Notes under the pieces: model-generated
The model's input: the letters and a program-made list of their open reading frames with translations, nothing else
Database searches by the model: none
Told to the model about the DNA's origin: nothing
Shown here: piece by piece, positions 26,164-35,072 of the stretch
Layout of the letters: every line of letters starts with the position of its first letter
Position numbering within the stretch: the first letter of the stretch is position 1
Assembly (NCBI GenBank): GCA_022451485.1
Contig: JAKUQS010000003.1
Location: 124,001-188,000, forward strand
Origin: Gammaproteobacteria bacterium
Lineage (GTDB): Bacteria > Pseudomonadota > Gammaproteobacteria > Arenicellales > UBA868
DNA length: 64,000 bases
Direction of reading: 5' to 3'
Translations under genes and position numbers: made by a program

Positions 26164-27423
26164 TCAGCTTGAACGATACACAGGGTATCGAGCGCAAAGC
26201 GCTTTAACTTGCTCGCGTACAGCGTCGACTACAGACTCGTCCCCAAGACAGTCCAATACATCTGCAATCCAGTTAGCCACCATTTTCATTTCGGCTTCCT
26301 TGAATCCGCGCGTCGTACTGGCGGGTGACCCTAAGCGGAGTCCACTGGTGACAAAAGGTGAACGCGGATCATTGGGAACCGCGTTTTTATTCACCGTAAT
26401 GTTGGCGCGCCCTAGCGCCGCATCAGCATCTTTACCAGTGATATCCTTATCAATGAGATCGAGCAGAAACAGGTGGTTGTCAGTACCGCCGGACACAATC
26501 TGGTAACCCCGCTCGACGAGTGCGTCAGCCATTGCTCGCGCATTATCGAGCACCTGTTGCTGGTAGGCTTTAAAAGAAGGTTCTAGCGCTTCCTTGAAAG
26601 CAACGGCTTTACCCGCTATCGCATGCATCAAGGGGCCTCCTTGAGTGCCTGGAAAAACAAGTGAAGACAATTTCTTCTCAACCGTCGAGTTGGACCTCGC
26701 CAAGATCATACCCCCACGGGCTCCACGCAACGTCTTGTGGGTTGTCGTTGTGGTGACATCTGCAATCTGTACCGGACTCGGGTAAAGACCCACTGCGACC
26801 AATCCCGCTACATGTGCCATGTCGACCACCAGATACGCATTCACAGAATCAGCGATATCCCGAAACCGCTGCCAATCAACGACTCGACTGTAGGCTGAAA
26901 ACCCCGCCATGATCATGCGTGGCCGATGCTCGTGGGCTAAGGAATCAACCTGCTCATAATCGATTTCTCCGCCGCTATCGTCGAGACCATACTGAACAGC
27001 CTGATACAACTTGCCTGAGAAATTGACAGCAGCGCCATGCGTGAGATGCCCACCGTGAGCAAGACTCATACCGAGAACTGTGTCACCCGGATCAAGCAGC
27101 GCCATATAAACTGCCGCATTAGCACCCGAGCCGGAGTGCGGCTGAACATTGACATAAGTGGCATCAAACAACTGCTTTGCGCGATCAATAGCAAGCTGCT
27201 CAGCAATGTCGACGAACTCGCAACCCCCGTAATAACGCTTACCCGGATAACCTTCCGCGTATTTATTCGTCAGTACTGATCCCTGCGCTTCCAACACTCT
27301 GGGGCTAGTGTAGTTTTCTGACGCAATCAATTCGACATGCTCTTCCTGTCGCTGACACTCACCCTGGATAGCATCCCACAGCTCGTCATCAAAACCTTTT
27401 ATCCGATCAGATACGTAAAACAT
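26164..27423 (-). CDS. glyA: Serine hydroxymethyltransferase
   Basis: This 419-residue PLP enzyme interconverts glycine plus 5,10-methylene-THF with serine plus THF. The PLP lysine is K230 in '[14 protein letters not shown]', with '[10 protein letters not shown]' and '[15 protein letters not shown]' as further signatures. The ATG at 27423 is used; an in-frame TTG two codons upstream is less likely. It heads the sarcosine oxidase operon, which makes exactly glycine and methylene-THF, so this copy likely serves sarcosine catabolism, though it might also be the housekeeping enzyme. No glycine riboswitch was seen in the 174 bases upstream. Confidence 0.96.
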   Translation of the reverse strand: MFYVSDRIKGFDDELWDAIQGECQRQEEHVELIASENYTSPRVLEAQGSVLTNKYAEGYPGKRYYGGCEFVDIAEQLAIDRAKQLFDATYVNVQPHSGSGANAAVYMALLDPGDTVLGMSLAHGGHLTHGAAVNFSGKLYQAVQYGLDDSGGEIDYEQVDSLAHEHRPRMIMAGFSAYSRVVDWQRFRDIADSVNAYLVVDMAHVAGLVAVGLYPSPVQIADVTTTTTHKTLRGARGGMILARSNSTVEKKLSSLVFPGTQGGPLMHAIAGKAVAFKEALEPSFKAYQQQVLDNARAMADALVERGYQIVSGGTDNHLFLLDLIDKDITGKDADAALGRANITVNKNAVPNDPRSPFVTSGLRLGSPASTTRGFKEAEMKMVANWIADVLDCLGDESVVDAVREQVKALCARYPVYRSS

Positions 27424-27597
27424 AAACAATCCCTATACGAAAATTTGAAAACCCGCTTCCCCACACGACGCGTTATTTAGGATTCGCGCCATCGATAAGG
27501 TAAAACCCTTTCTATCTTGTCGCGTGTAGTCGGGACGACCCGTCCTTATCTTGGCACGACGTGCGTTCCAACAATTCATCTTTACGAACGCCGCATC

Positions 27598-29214
27598 TTA
27601 AACCTTGCCATCCTCCGCGCATGCCACCGGGGTTTCTTTTGCCTGCCTCGAAACAGCAAGGTCAAGATGCTGACAGGCCCATTCTCTTAATTCCTGAATT
27701 CGTCGAACACGAGAGCTTTCTAACTTAACAGGCAACTGACGGAGGGCTGCCCGCACGTCACCAACTTCTTGGTAAGAACCGTGCACAACCGTATACCAGG
27801 TTTTACCATGCTCTTGAGTTCGAAAATAATGCACTTCATCAGCAAACTCGTGTGACCGAATGAATTGCCGCACCAATACCTCACTGGTGGCGCTAAAAAG
27901 CTCGATGGTGTATCGACTGTTATTCTCAGAAAATAGCCACTCATAGGTGTTTGACTGAATCGACCGAAGGCGTCGACTCACAATACTCTCACCTTTCGTT
28001 GAATCACGAATAGGTGCACCCGCATCAGTTATTGCCTTTCGGTTTGTAACGTCCGACGTCGCTTGGGGCAACGGCACAGCAACGTTGTCCCGCAATGTCA
28101 CGGTTGTTACGTATCCAGACAAAGGGGCTTCTGGAGTACTCGCTTGGGTGACATCGATTGTGGCGACGTCCGCAGCCGCGACCGCCGGCTTGTGTGCGGT
28201 GGTCTTCACCGGAGCATCATTAACACGCCATTCGGCCTCCAAGTAACCCTCCGCTTCAGTTGCTGCCACCAACCCCAAAGCTTCTACCCAACCTCCTATC
28301 TCTTTCGGAGCCTGAATCTGTGCCCACCCTGCTCGCCAGTCAAGAATATCTAGCGACACACCCGGCTCAATTTCACCCACAACAAGCGATGCATCGCCTG
28401 GCGAAACTTCGGCAAACACCTTGACCTTTTCTTCCGCACGCCAGCCGCCAGTGCTGTCCCCACTTAGCTGTGTCCCATCGAGCCACAGTCTAAAACCCTG
28501 ACCCACAAGTACCTTGGCCCACCCCGATCGGCGCTCGACTAACTGCACCAGTGCACCGGAGGGCAGCCGATCGACAATAGGAGAAAGGCGGTTAAACGAC
28601 GCATGGACGTGAAGCGGCGAGGCCCCTACTCTGAAATACACGGTAGGGCTATTTTGTGAAGTGGCCGCACCTTGCTCCTCCAAACTCTTCAACAACCGTG
28701 TAGCCTGAGCATGGCCCTGCCCAGCCGCAGCTTTTAGCCATATGATGGCTTCGGCGCGATCTTTTGGGAGACCGATGCCGTAAAGACAAGCCCGGCCCAA
28801 TCCATACTGCGCATCCGCATTACCGCCATCGGCGGCAAGACGCCACCAGCCAAGCGCCCTGGCCAGATCTTTGGGGGCTCCGACACCAGAAAGATGGGCA
28901 ACCCCAATACGATACTGTGCTTCCGTATGTCCTAACTCTGCGGCATGAGTAAGCCAGTACGCCGCCTCACGCGAATTTTTCACCACACCTTTTCCACTAC
29001 CGAACATCAGTCCGACACGAAACTGTGCTTCCGTATCACCGTCATAAGCACGTGGCAACCAGATCTCAAGTGCCTTTTGAAAGTTACCTGCGGCAAACGC
29101 ATCCTCTGCATCATCCGTGAACGCCGGATACGACATGACACCCAATCCGAGACCTATCAAAACCAGCAGAATAAAACGCCCGATGCACGAAGTCCGCGCT
29201 GCAGCGCTTAACAC
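27598..29214 (-). CDS. SEL1-repeat, SH3-like and SPOR-domain envelope protein
   Basis: This 538-residue protein is probably anchored in or exported through the inner membrane by its N-terminal segment ('FILLVLIGLGLGVMSYPAF'). Then come about four SEL1 repeats (about residues 35-180: 'DGDTEAQFRVGLMFGSGKGV', 'LGHTEAQYRIGVAHLSGVG', 'GGNADAQYGLGRACLYGIG'). Next are two SH3-like segments (about 190-325: 'RRSGWAKVLVGQG', 'WRAGWAQIQAPKEIGGWVE'). A linker leads to a SPOR-like domain (about 425-510, 'YTIELFSATSEVLVRQFI' and 'WYTVVHGSYQEVGDVRAALRQLP'). SPOR domains bind denuded peptidoglycan, so a cell-wall or division role is likely. It ends 174 bases before glyA. Confidence 0.85.
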   Translation of the reverse strand: MLSAAARTSCIGRFILLVLIGLGLGVMSYPAFTDDAEDAFAAGNFQKALEIWLPRAYDGDTEAQFRVGLMFGSGKGVVKNSREAAYWLTHAAELGHTEAQYRIGVAHLSGVGAPKDLARALGWWRLAADGGNADAQYGLGRACLYGIGLPKDRAEAIIWLKAAAGQGHAQATRLLKSLEEQGAATSQNSPTVYFRVGASPLHVHASFNRLSPIVDRLPSGALVQLVERRSGWAKVLVGQGFRLWLDGTQLSGDSTGGWRAEEKVKVFAEVSPGDASLVVGEIEPGVSLDILDWRAGWAQIQAPKEIGGWVEALGLVAATEAEGYLEAEWRVNDAPVKTTAHKPAVAAADVATIDVTQASTPEAPLSGYVTTVTLRDNVAVPLPQATSDVTNRKAITDAGAPIRDSTKGESIVSRRLRSIQSNTYEWLFSENNSRYTIELFSATSEVLVRQFIRSHEFADEVHYFRTQEHGKTWYTVVHGSYQEVGDVRAALRQLPVKLESSRVRRIQELREWACQHLDLAVSRQAKETPVACAEDGKV

Positions 29215-29292
29215 GCGGGCAACCCATGAAATGATTCGATCATTACAACCATCCCGTCGGTAAGAACGCCCGAATTATAGCGACCATCTGTT

Positions 29293-30018
29293 TCAATCGG
29301 ATGTCTGTTCACGCCACGCTCGCAGAGTGTCCAATGAACGCCGGCCATGATAAGCGAGCTGATTCTCGTCGTAACGCCAATCCTGTCCAACAGGACAGGC
29401 GAGTCGGGCGAGACACCGATCTGCACAAGACGAGGCGGATTCCAGCCGATACGAAACGCAACGATCCAGGGCAAAGGACTTTTCCAATCGTACTGCAACT
29501 GCTGGGCACGCGCTTCGGCACGGTTTTTCCACGCATCGATCACACGGTGAGCCTTGCGAAGCCAGCGGCACCGTCTCCTGTAACGGACTATCCAGAGCAA
29601 ACAATGCCCGGTACGCGAACCAAGTTCCAAACCCCGTGTTGATACCCATTCCGAGGGGTGACACGTGACTCCAACCGGCAAACATACCGAGCTGCTGCAA
29701 GGGCACCGGTAGCGAACCCGGATAAAGCATCTCTACCTCCCCGCCACCCCAATACTCGCTTACCACACGACCAGCGGCATTTACCGAAAACGTATCCAAT
29801 GGATGATCGCTATCCGTCAAATCACCGCCGGACTGTCGCCACAAAAGACGACCCCCAGCGCCCAACATCACAAACCGGCGGGTCGATTCGAGGCTCACCC
29901 CGCAGTCCTCCATGGACTGCCGAAGCCGCTGCGGCCATTGGTCCGCCCGCATCACGGCCTGCAGGTTGAATCCCTGCGTTGCAAGCCACTCATGTCCGCG
30001 CTGCTGAGATCGGTTCAT
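29293..30018 (-). CDS. Short QueG-like 4Fe-4S protein of unknown function
   Basis: This 241-residue protein resembles part of epoxyqueuosine reductase (QueG). 'LQQLGMFAGWSHVSPLGMGINTGFGTWFAYRALFAL' aligns by eye with the QueG 'AGLGWIGKN...GSWFFLGELL' region. Two [4Fe-4S] sites are suggested: 'SPCDRCVEKPCRSACPA' and, further on, 'RCVSYRLESASSCADRCLARLACPVG'. QueG proteins are about 350-380 residues, so this is much shorter, and the C-terminal part and full N-terminal domain are missing. The catalytic segment also differs. It is monocistronic and divergent from the glycerophosphodiesterase gene. It may be a cobalamin- or flavin-linked reductase; function is unknown. Confidence 0.75.
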   Translation of the reverse strand: MNRSQQRGHEWLATQGFNLQAVMRADQWPQRLRQSMEDCGVSLESTRRFVMLGAGGRLLWRQSGGDLTDSDHPLDTFSVNAAGRVVSEYWGGGEVEMLYPGSLPVPLQQLGMFAGWSHVSPLGMGINTGFGTWFAYRALFALDSPLQETVPLASQGSPCDRCVEKPCRSACPAVAVRLEKSFALDRCVSYRLESASSCADRCLARLACPVGQDWRYDENQLAYHGRRSLDTLRAWREQTSD

Positions 30019-30123
30019 GGGTTCATTACTCTGAAATGCACAATAGCGTCAATACACCCGGTATTAATGCCACCCGACGAGGTACCCTCTTGTGGCCTAC
30101 ATTTTACGTGTATCGTGTGTTCC

Positions 30124-31065
30124 ATGAACTCCCCACTTCAACCACGCATCCTGATCCATGGCCATCGCGGTGCACGTGGACTCGCTCCAGAGAATACTCT
30201 GGCAGGTTTTACCTGCGCGCTTAAGGTGGGCGTCGACGCACTGGAACTCGATCTTCGAATGAGCGCAGATGGAAAAATCGTCATTCACCACGACAGAAAG
30301 CTGAACCCTGACCTGACACGCATCAAAACAGGCGCTTGGCTCACCTCCCCCACCAAATCGATTGATCACTATACATTTGAAGCACTTCAGCAATTCGATA
30401 TGGGTTGTGCCCGACCTGGATCATCCATTATTAAACGTTTTCCCTATCAGACCGCTCGGGATGGGCAAACCATTCCTGATCTTGCGATGCTTCGTAACCG
30501 GGTAGCGCCTGCACTCGATGACGGTTTATTCCTCAATCTTGAGATTAAATCTGATCCGTTAAAACCAAAACAAGGACCAACACCGACAGAGTGGGCAACC
30601 ACCCTGGTTGATGAACTCAACACTCTCGGCCTGATTAATCAATGCTGGGTCCAGTCTTTTGACTGGCGAGTGCTTCGCCAGATTCATGCATTAACGGACA
30701 AACTACCCACTGGATTTCTGACCAGCACACAACCAGACTTCGACACCGTCACTGCGCATGCAAACGGCGCCTCCCCTTGGCTTGATGGTTACGATCCAGC
30801 GCAAAACAGTCATAGCCTGCCACGGGCCGTCGCCGCAGCAGGTGGGCATTACTGGGGACCGTGCTTTCAAGACATTACCCATTCGCTGGTCAGCGAGGCC
30901 CAATCGTTGGGACTTGAAGTTCACACCTGGACTGTGAATGAAATCATGCATATCGAGACCATGATGGATTATGCGGTCGATGGGATCATCAGTGACTACC
31001 CAGACCGAGTCCGCACGGTACTTGCTAAGAGGCAATACATTTTGCCGAGAGTGTTTGGAAGCTAG
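30124..31065 (+). CDS. Glycerophosphodiester phosphodiesterase
   Basis: This 313-residue enzyme hydrolyses deacylated phospholipids to glycerol 3-phosphate and an alcohol. The active-site motif 'HGHRGARGLAPENT' is at residues 12-25, followed by 'ALELDLRMSADGKIVIHHD', which carries the metal-binding Glu and Asp and the second His. The C-terminal part 'LGLEVHTWTVNEI' and 'VDGIISDYPDRV' are also typical. The ATG at 30124 is chosen because the family motif then sits at the usual distance. No signal peptide is present, so it is the cytoplasmic UgpQ type. It is divergent from the Fe-S protein and is followed by an acyl-CoA synthetase gene. Confidence 0.92.
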   Translation: MNSPLQPRILIHGHRGARGLAPENTLAGFTCALKVGVDALELDLRMSADGKIVIHHDRKLNPDLTRIKTGAWLTSPTKSIDHYTFEALQQFDMGCARPGSSIIKRFPYQTARDGQTIPDLAMLRNRVAPALDDGLFLNLEIKSDPLKPKQGPTPTEWATTLVDELNTLGLINQCWVQSFDWRVLRQIHALTDKLPTGFLTSTQPDFDTVTAHANGASPWLDGYDPAQNSHSLPRAVAAAGGHYWGPCFQDITHSLVSEAQSLGLEVHTWTVNEIMHIETMMDYAVDGIISDYPDRVRTVLAKRQYILPRVFGS

Positions 31066-31071
31066 CATCGG

Positions 31072-31099
31072 CTGGCAACCGCCGTCATTTATCTATAAT
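31072..31099 (+). promoter_or_regulatory. Sigma-70-like promoter for the acyl-CoA synthetase gene
   Basis: CTGGCA (31072-31077) and a perfect TATAAT (31094-31099) are separated by 16 bases and lie 70 bases upstream of the TTG start of the synthetase. The -35 hexamer matches 4 of 6 consensus bases. This gives the gene its own promoter independent of the glycerophosphodiesterase gene. Confidence 0.5.
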
Positions 31100-31168
31100 G
31101 TCACTGTAGTCAAATAAGCCGGTGCATCGTGTATCCAACAGAACGATACGATAAAAAGGAGAATTGCT

Positions 31169-32821
31169 TTGAGCCACGTCGACTCCATTTATGAGAAAGG
31201 TCTCGAGCGTTGTGAAGCCAATTTCACCGCGCTCAGTCCACTCAGTTTTATCCGCCGCACGGCTCGTGTCTATCCGGAACACACGGCACTGGTGCATGGA
31301 CCACAGCGACAGAACTGGGCCGATACTTACCGTCGCTGTCGGCAACTGGCCTCTGCCCTCACACGCCGTGGCATCAAAAAGGGCGATACCGTCGCCATCA
31401 TGTCGCCCAATGTACCGGCCATGTATGAGGCACATTTTGGCGTTCCCATGGCAGGTGCCGTGCTTAACACACTCAATATCCGTCTCGATGCCGACACCCT
31501 GGCTTTTATTCTCGACCATGGTGAAGCGAAAGCCTTGATCACAGATTCCGAATTCTCTGAAGTGATGACAGAGGCGGTGGCCAAAACCAGCCGCAACATC
31601 CTGGTCATTGATATCGACGACCCACTGGGACCCAAAGACGGCTGCATTGGGGAAGTCACCTACGAAGCATTACTTGCCGAGGGAGATCCGGACTTCGTTT
31701 GGTCCCTACCCGCTGACGAATGGCAGGCAATCTCTCTCAATTACACCTCCGGTACGACTGGCAACCCCAAAGGGGTCGTCTATCATCACCGTGGGGCCTA
31801 CCTAAATGCGATCAGTAATCTCATCGGCTGGGAGATGGCACATCATCCCGTCTACCTGTGGACGTTGCCGATGTTTCACTGCAACGGCTGGTGTTTTCCG
31901 TGGGCGCTAGCCGCCGTCGCCGGGACTAGTGTCTGCCTGCGGAAAATTGAACCGGGGCCTATCTATGATGCTATTGCGGATGCCGGCATCACACATTTTT
32001 GTGGTGCGCCTGTCGTCTTGGGGATGCTGATCAATGCCCCGGAAAGGGAAAAACGTGACTTTAATCAGGTTGTCCGCGTCATGACCGCCGCTTCACCACC
32101 GCCGGCCGCAGTACTTGCTGCCATGGAATCTGCTGGCTTCCTGGTGACCCACGTCTATGGCCTGACAGAAACCTACGGGCCGGCAGTTATTTGCGCGTGG
32201 CACGAAAGTTGGAATGCACTCAGCACCGACGCGCGGGCTGAAAAAAATTCACGCCAGGGGGTGCCTTACCATGTGCTGGATCAGTTGGAAATCTTCGACC
32301 CCGAAACCATGACCGCTGTCACGGCAGATGGCGAAACCATGGGCGAAGCCATGTTTCGCGGCAACAACGTGATGAAGGGTTATCTTAAAAATCCAGAAGC
32401 GACGGCAGCGGCGTTTGCCGGTGGCTGGTTTCATTCCGGCGACCTTGGGGTTATGCACACAGATCACTACATACAACTCAAAGATCGCTCCAAGGATATT
32501 ATTATCTCTGGTGGTGAAAATATCTCATCCATTGAGGTGGAAGATGTTCTGTATCGTCACCCGGCGGTACTTGAAGCAGCGGTGGTGGCGCGGCCTGATG
32601 AACAATGGGGCGAAACGCCTTGCGCATTCATAACCCTTAAACAGGGCCTCCCTGATATTACCGAATCGCAGGTGATCGACTTCTGTCGTGAGCATATGGC
32701 CCGATTTAAAGCGCCCAAAACAGTACTCTTCGGAGCTTTGCCGAAAACCAGCACCGGCAAGGTGCAGAAATTCAAACTACGTGAGAGAGCGCTAGCACTG
32801 AACGAGGAGAAAACAAACTAA
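31169..32821 (+). CDS. AMP-forming acyl-CoA synthetase
   Basis: This 550-residue adenylate-forming enzyme activates a carboxylic acid to its acyl-CoA. The ATP-binding P-loop is 'NYTSGTTGNPKGVVYHHRG', with 'VYGLTETYGPAV', 'WFHSGDLGVMHTDHYIQLKDRSKDIIISGGENISS' and the C-terminal lysine region 'KTSTGKVQKFKLR'. The start is TTG 31169 with a strong AAAAGGAG site. The sequence is close to the medium/long-chain fatty acyl or methylmercaptopropionate (DmdB)-like group that is common in marine bacteria; the substrate cannot be fixed from sequence. It is convergent with an HSD10-like SDR only 3 bases away. Confidence 0.92.
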   Translation: MSHVDSIYEKGLERCEANFTALSPLSFIRRTARVYPEHTALVHGPQRQNWADTYRRCRQLASALTRRGIKKGDTVAIMSPNVPAMYEAHFGVPMAGAVLNTLNIRLDADTLAFILDHGEAKALITDSEFSEVMTEAVAKTSRNILVIDIDDPLGPKDGCIGEVTYEALLAEGDPDFVWSLPADEWQAISLNYTSGTTGNPKGVVYHHRGAYLNAISNLIGWEMAHHPVYLWTLPMFHCNGWCFPWALAAVAGTSVCLRKIEPGPIYDAIADAGITHFCGAPVVLGMLINAPEREKRDFNQVVRVMTAASPPPAAVLAAMESAGFLVTHVYGLTETYGPAVICAWHESWNALSTDARAEKNSRQGVPYHVLDQLEIFDPETMTAVTADGETMGEAMFRGNNVMKGYLKNPEATAAAFAGGWFHSGDLGVMHTDHYIQLKDRSKDIIISGGENISSIEVEDVLYRHPAVLEAAVVARPDEQWGETPCAFITLKQGLPDITESQVIDFCREHMARFKAPKTVLFGALPKTSTGKVQKFKLRERALALNEEKTN

Positions 32822-32824
32822 ACG

Positions 32825-33589
32825 TCACCGGGGCTGCATTCGAATCGCACCATCGAGACGGATAACTTCCCCGTTGAGCAGCTCATTATCAATGATGTGC
32901 TCTACCAGAGCCGCAAACTCGCTAGGATGACCCAATCGTCTGGGGAACGGCACCTGCGCCGCCAGTTGATCCTGGACCTCCCGTGACAATCCTCCAAACA
33001 TTGGTGTTTCGATCATTCCAGGTGCAATAGTGAGCACGCGAATACCACTGCTTGCCAACTCCCGGGCTGCGGGCAAGGTCAAAGCGACCACGCCACCCTT
33101 TGATGCACTGTAAGCGGCTTGGCCAACCTGCCCCTCATAGGCGGCGACAGAAGCCGTATTAACAATCACGCCACGACCTCCGCTTTCAGTTATCGGCTCG
33201 AGCGTCATCATGTGAGCTGACACTAACCGCAGCAGGTTAAAGGTACCAATCAGATTCACCCGGATTACATTTGCAAACAAATCGAGGCTATGCGGCCCAT
33301 CACGCCCGACGATGCGAGCGGCAACACCAATCCCTGCACAGTTGATCAATATCCGTGGTACACCAAATTGCTCGATCACCTGATCTACTGCTGACGCGGC
33401 AGATTCTGCATCTGAGACATCGCAAACAATGGCAAGTCCATCGATGCCGCTGGCAACTGCAGTTGCCGCCCCCTCGTCAAGATCAATGACACCCACGCGA
33501 GCACCGCGTTGGGCAAGGGCCCTTGCTGTCGCCCTACCCAGACCGGATCCACCACCAGTAACCACTGCTGCAACGTTTTCGAGGTTCAT
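32825..33589 (-). CDS. SDR, 3-hydroxyacyl-CoA dehydrogenase type II-like
   Basis: This 254-residue SDR resembles type II 3-hydroxyacyl-CoA or 2-methyl-3-hydroxybutyryl-CoA dehydrogenases. It has TGGGSGLG at residues 11-18, 'INCAGIGVAARIVGRDGPHSLDLFANVIRVNLIGTFN', 'VNTASVAAYEGQVGQAAYSASKGGVV' and 'VLTIAPGMIETPM', all characteristic of that group. The ATG at 33589 is preferred to a GTG at 33592 because the GGAAGG ribosome site spacing fits better. With the convergent acyl-CoA synthetase, this suggests beta-oxidation of a short or branched acid. A perfect palindrome lies 18 bases upstream of the start. Confidence 0.92.
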   Translation of the reverse strand: MNLENVAAVVTGGGSGLGRATARALAQRGARVGVIDLDEGAATAVASGIDGLAIVCDVSDAESAASAVDQVIEQFGVPRILINCAGIGVAARIVGRDGPHSLDLFANVIRVNLIGTFNLLRLVSAHMMTLEPITESGGRGVIVNTASVAAYEGQVGQAAYSASKGGVVALTLPAARELASSGIRVLTIAPGMIETPMFGGLSREVQDQLAAQVPFPRRLGHPSEFAALVEHIIDNELLNGEVIRLDGAIRMQPR

Positions 33590-33606
33590 CACACCCTTCC
33601 TTTATG

Positions 33607-33620
33607 GACCGAATTCGGTC
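33607..33620. promoter_or_regulatory. Perfect 14-bp palindrome, possible operator of the SDR
   Basis: GACCGAATTCGGTC is a perfect 14-base palindrome 18 bases upstream of the SDR start codon, in the 163-base region between the SDR and the amidohydrolase. Short GACCG/CGGTC palindromes are typical of TetR-family operators that regulate fatty-acid or acyl-CoA genes. No regulator gene is adjacent, so the binding protein is unknown. Confidence 0.45.
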
Positions 33621-33752
33621 GGTATCGATACTGCTGCCTGACTATAGTATTTCACCTTACAGTTTTTGAGGATGCGAGGTATTGGTTTCGGTGACTACAA
33701 TACCCCTTTTGCAGCTTCACTAACTCAAAATTTCTGATTTTTTTTCTTACTC

Positions 33753-35009
33753 ATGACAACCGCAATCACGGGTGGCCAACTCATTACCGGCCTAGGCACT
33801 GACCCTATCCCTAATGGAACAGTCGTAATCGTCGGCGATCGTATTGCAGCGGCCGGTCCCGCAACCGACGTCCCTATTCCTGCCGATGCCAATACCATCG
33901 ACGCCTCGGGCCATACCGTATTGCCGGGTCTAATCGACTGCCATGTCCATTCGACCTACCGCGCCCGCGATGTAAAACAACACCTATTAAACACACCCAG
34001 TTACAACATTCTTCGTTCCACCCAAATTATTGAAGAAACGTTAGCCTGCGGCATCACCAGCGCCAGAGAAATGAGCGGTGCTGACGCAGGTTTCCGCGAA
34101 GCGATCAACGAAGGGCTGATTCCCGGGCCCCGTTTGCAGATCAGTATCCTGATGATTTCCCAAACCGGTGGCCATGGGGACTACTGGGTCCCGGCAGGCA
34201 TGCACATACCTAAAAGAGCCTGGTTGCGCAGCCCTGTTGCAGACGGTCCCGAGGAAATTCGGAAATTGGTCCGTCATGTTCTTATGGCAGGAGCGGATTT
34301 TGTCAAAATCTGCACGAGCGGTGGAATCACATCTGTCAGTGACAGTTGGGACGAACCCCAATACACGGTAGAAGAAATACGCGTTGCGGTCGACGAGGCT
34401 GCAAATAAAGGCAAAGGTGTCGCCGTACATGCGGAGGGCACCTCTGGTATCAAGCGCGCACTCGAGGCAAAAGTTCATTCAATCGAACATGGATGGTTTG
34501 TTGACGAAGAATGTGTCGACCGAATGATTGATCAGGGCACTTGGTGGGTACCCACCATCGCGCTTGTTCCCCTTTCCGTCGAACACAGAAAAACAAACAC
34601 CCAATGGAGCACACAACAATTGGGTGATGAAGCAAAAAAGGATAATGAAATACTCTCGCTGTTCGAGACACAGCGATCGCTATGGCGTGATGCAGTACGG
34701 CGCGGTATCAAAGTAGCCATGGGCAGTGACCAATCTCACCGCCTGATGACGGGCAACAATCTGGTTGAGCTTGAGTACATGGTCGACTGGCTGGGTCTAT
34801 CACCCATGGAAGCTATTGTTTGTGCAACAGGTCGGGCCGCGGAATGCATGCAACGACCTGATCTGGGCGCACTCGAACCGGGTCGCCTGGCTGATGTGGT
34901 GGTCGTTGAGGGTGACCCCTTGTCAGACATCAAACTACTTCAAGGCCGTGACAAAATTAAACTTATTATGAAAGACGGTGAATTCTACAAACAAGAACTA
35001 GTGGAGTAA
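33753..35009 (+). CDS. Amidohydrolase, imidazolonepropionase/Xaa-Pro dipeptidase-like
   Basis: This 418-residue amidohydrolase-superfamily enzyme has the two-metal site of the group: HxH at H64/H66 ('GLIDCHVHS'), a carbamylated-lysine candidate in 'GADFVKICTSGG', His in 'VAVHAEG' and 'SIEHGW', and Asp in 'VAMGSDQSH'. The N-terminal beta-sandwich ends with 'ANTIDASGHTVLPGLIDCH', and the C-terminal 'LGALEPGRLADVVVVEGDPLSDI' closes it. It resembles the family of imidazolonepropionases and prolidases acting on amides or lactams. It has no hut genes around it, so a histidine-pathway role is not supported. A nadC-like gene follows 63 bases downstream. Confidence 0.9.
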   Translation: MTTAITGGQLITGLGTDPIPNGTVVIVGDRIAAAGPATDVPIPADANTIDASGHTVLPGLIDCHVHSTYRARDVKQHLLNTPSYNILRSTQIIEETLACGITSAREMSGADAGFREAINEGLIPGPRLQISILMISQTGGHGDYWVPAGMHIPKRAWLRSPVADGPEEIRKLVRHVLMAGADFVKICTSGGITSVSDSWDEPQYTVEEIRVAVDEAANKGKGVAVHAEGTSGIKRALEAKVHSIEHGWFVDEECVDRMIDQGTWWVPTIALVPLSVEHRKTNTQWSTQQLGDEAKKDNEILSLFETQRSLWRDAVRRGIKVAMGSDQSHRLMTGNNLVELEYMVDWLGLSPMEAIVCATGRAAECMQRPDLGALEPGRLADVVVVEGDPLSDIKLLQGRDKIKLIMKDGEFYKQELVE

Positions 35010-35072
35010 GTGCGGAATTCAGCAGCGCTTACGCAGAACCATTTAAGACAACACCGAAGATCGAGATATCCA

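Noticed and set aside
27424-27597. Possible glycine or folate riboswitch upstream of glyA
   Set aside because: No conserved aptamer core or paired helices of a known riboswitch could be recognised in the 174 bases.
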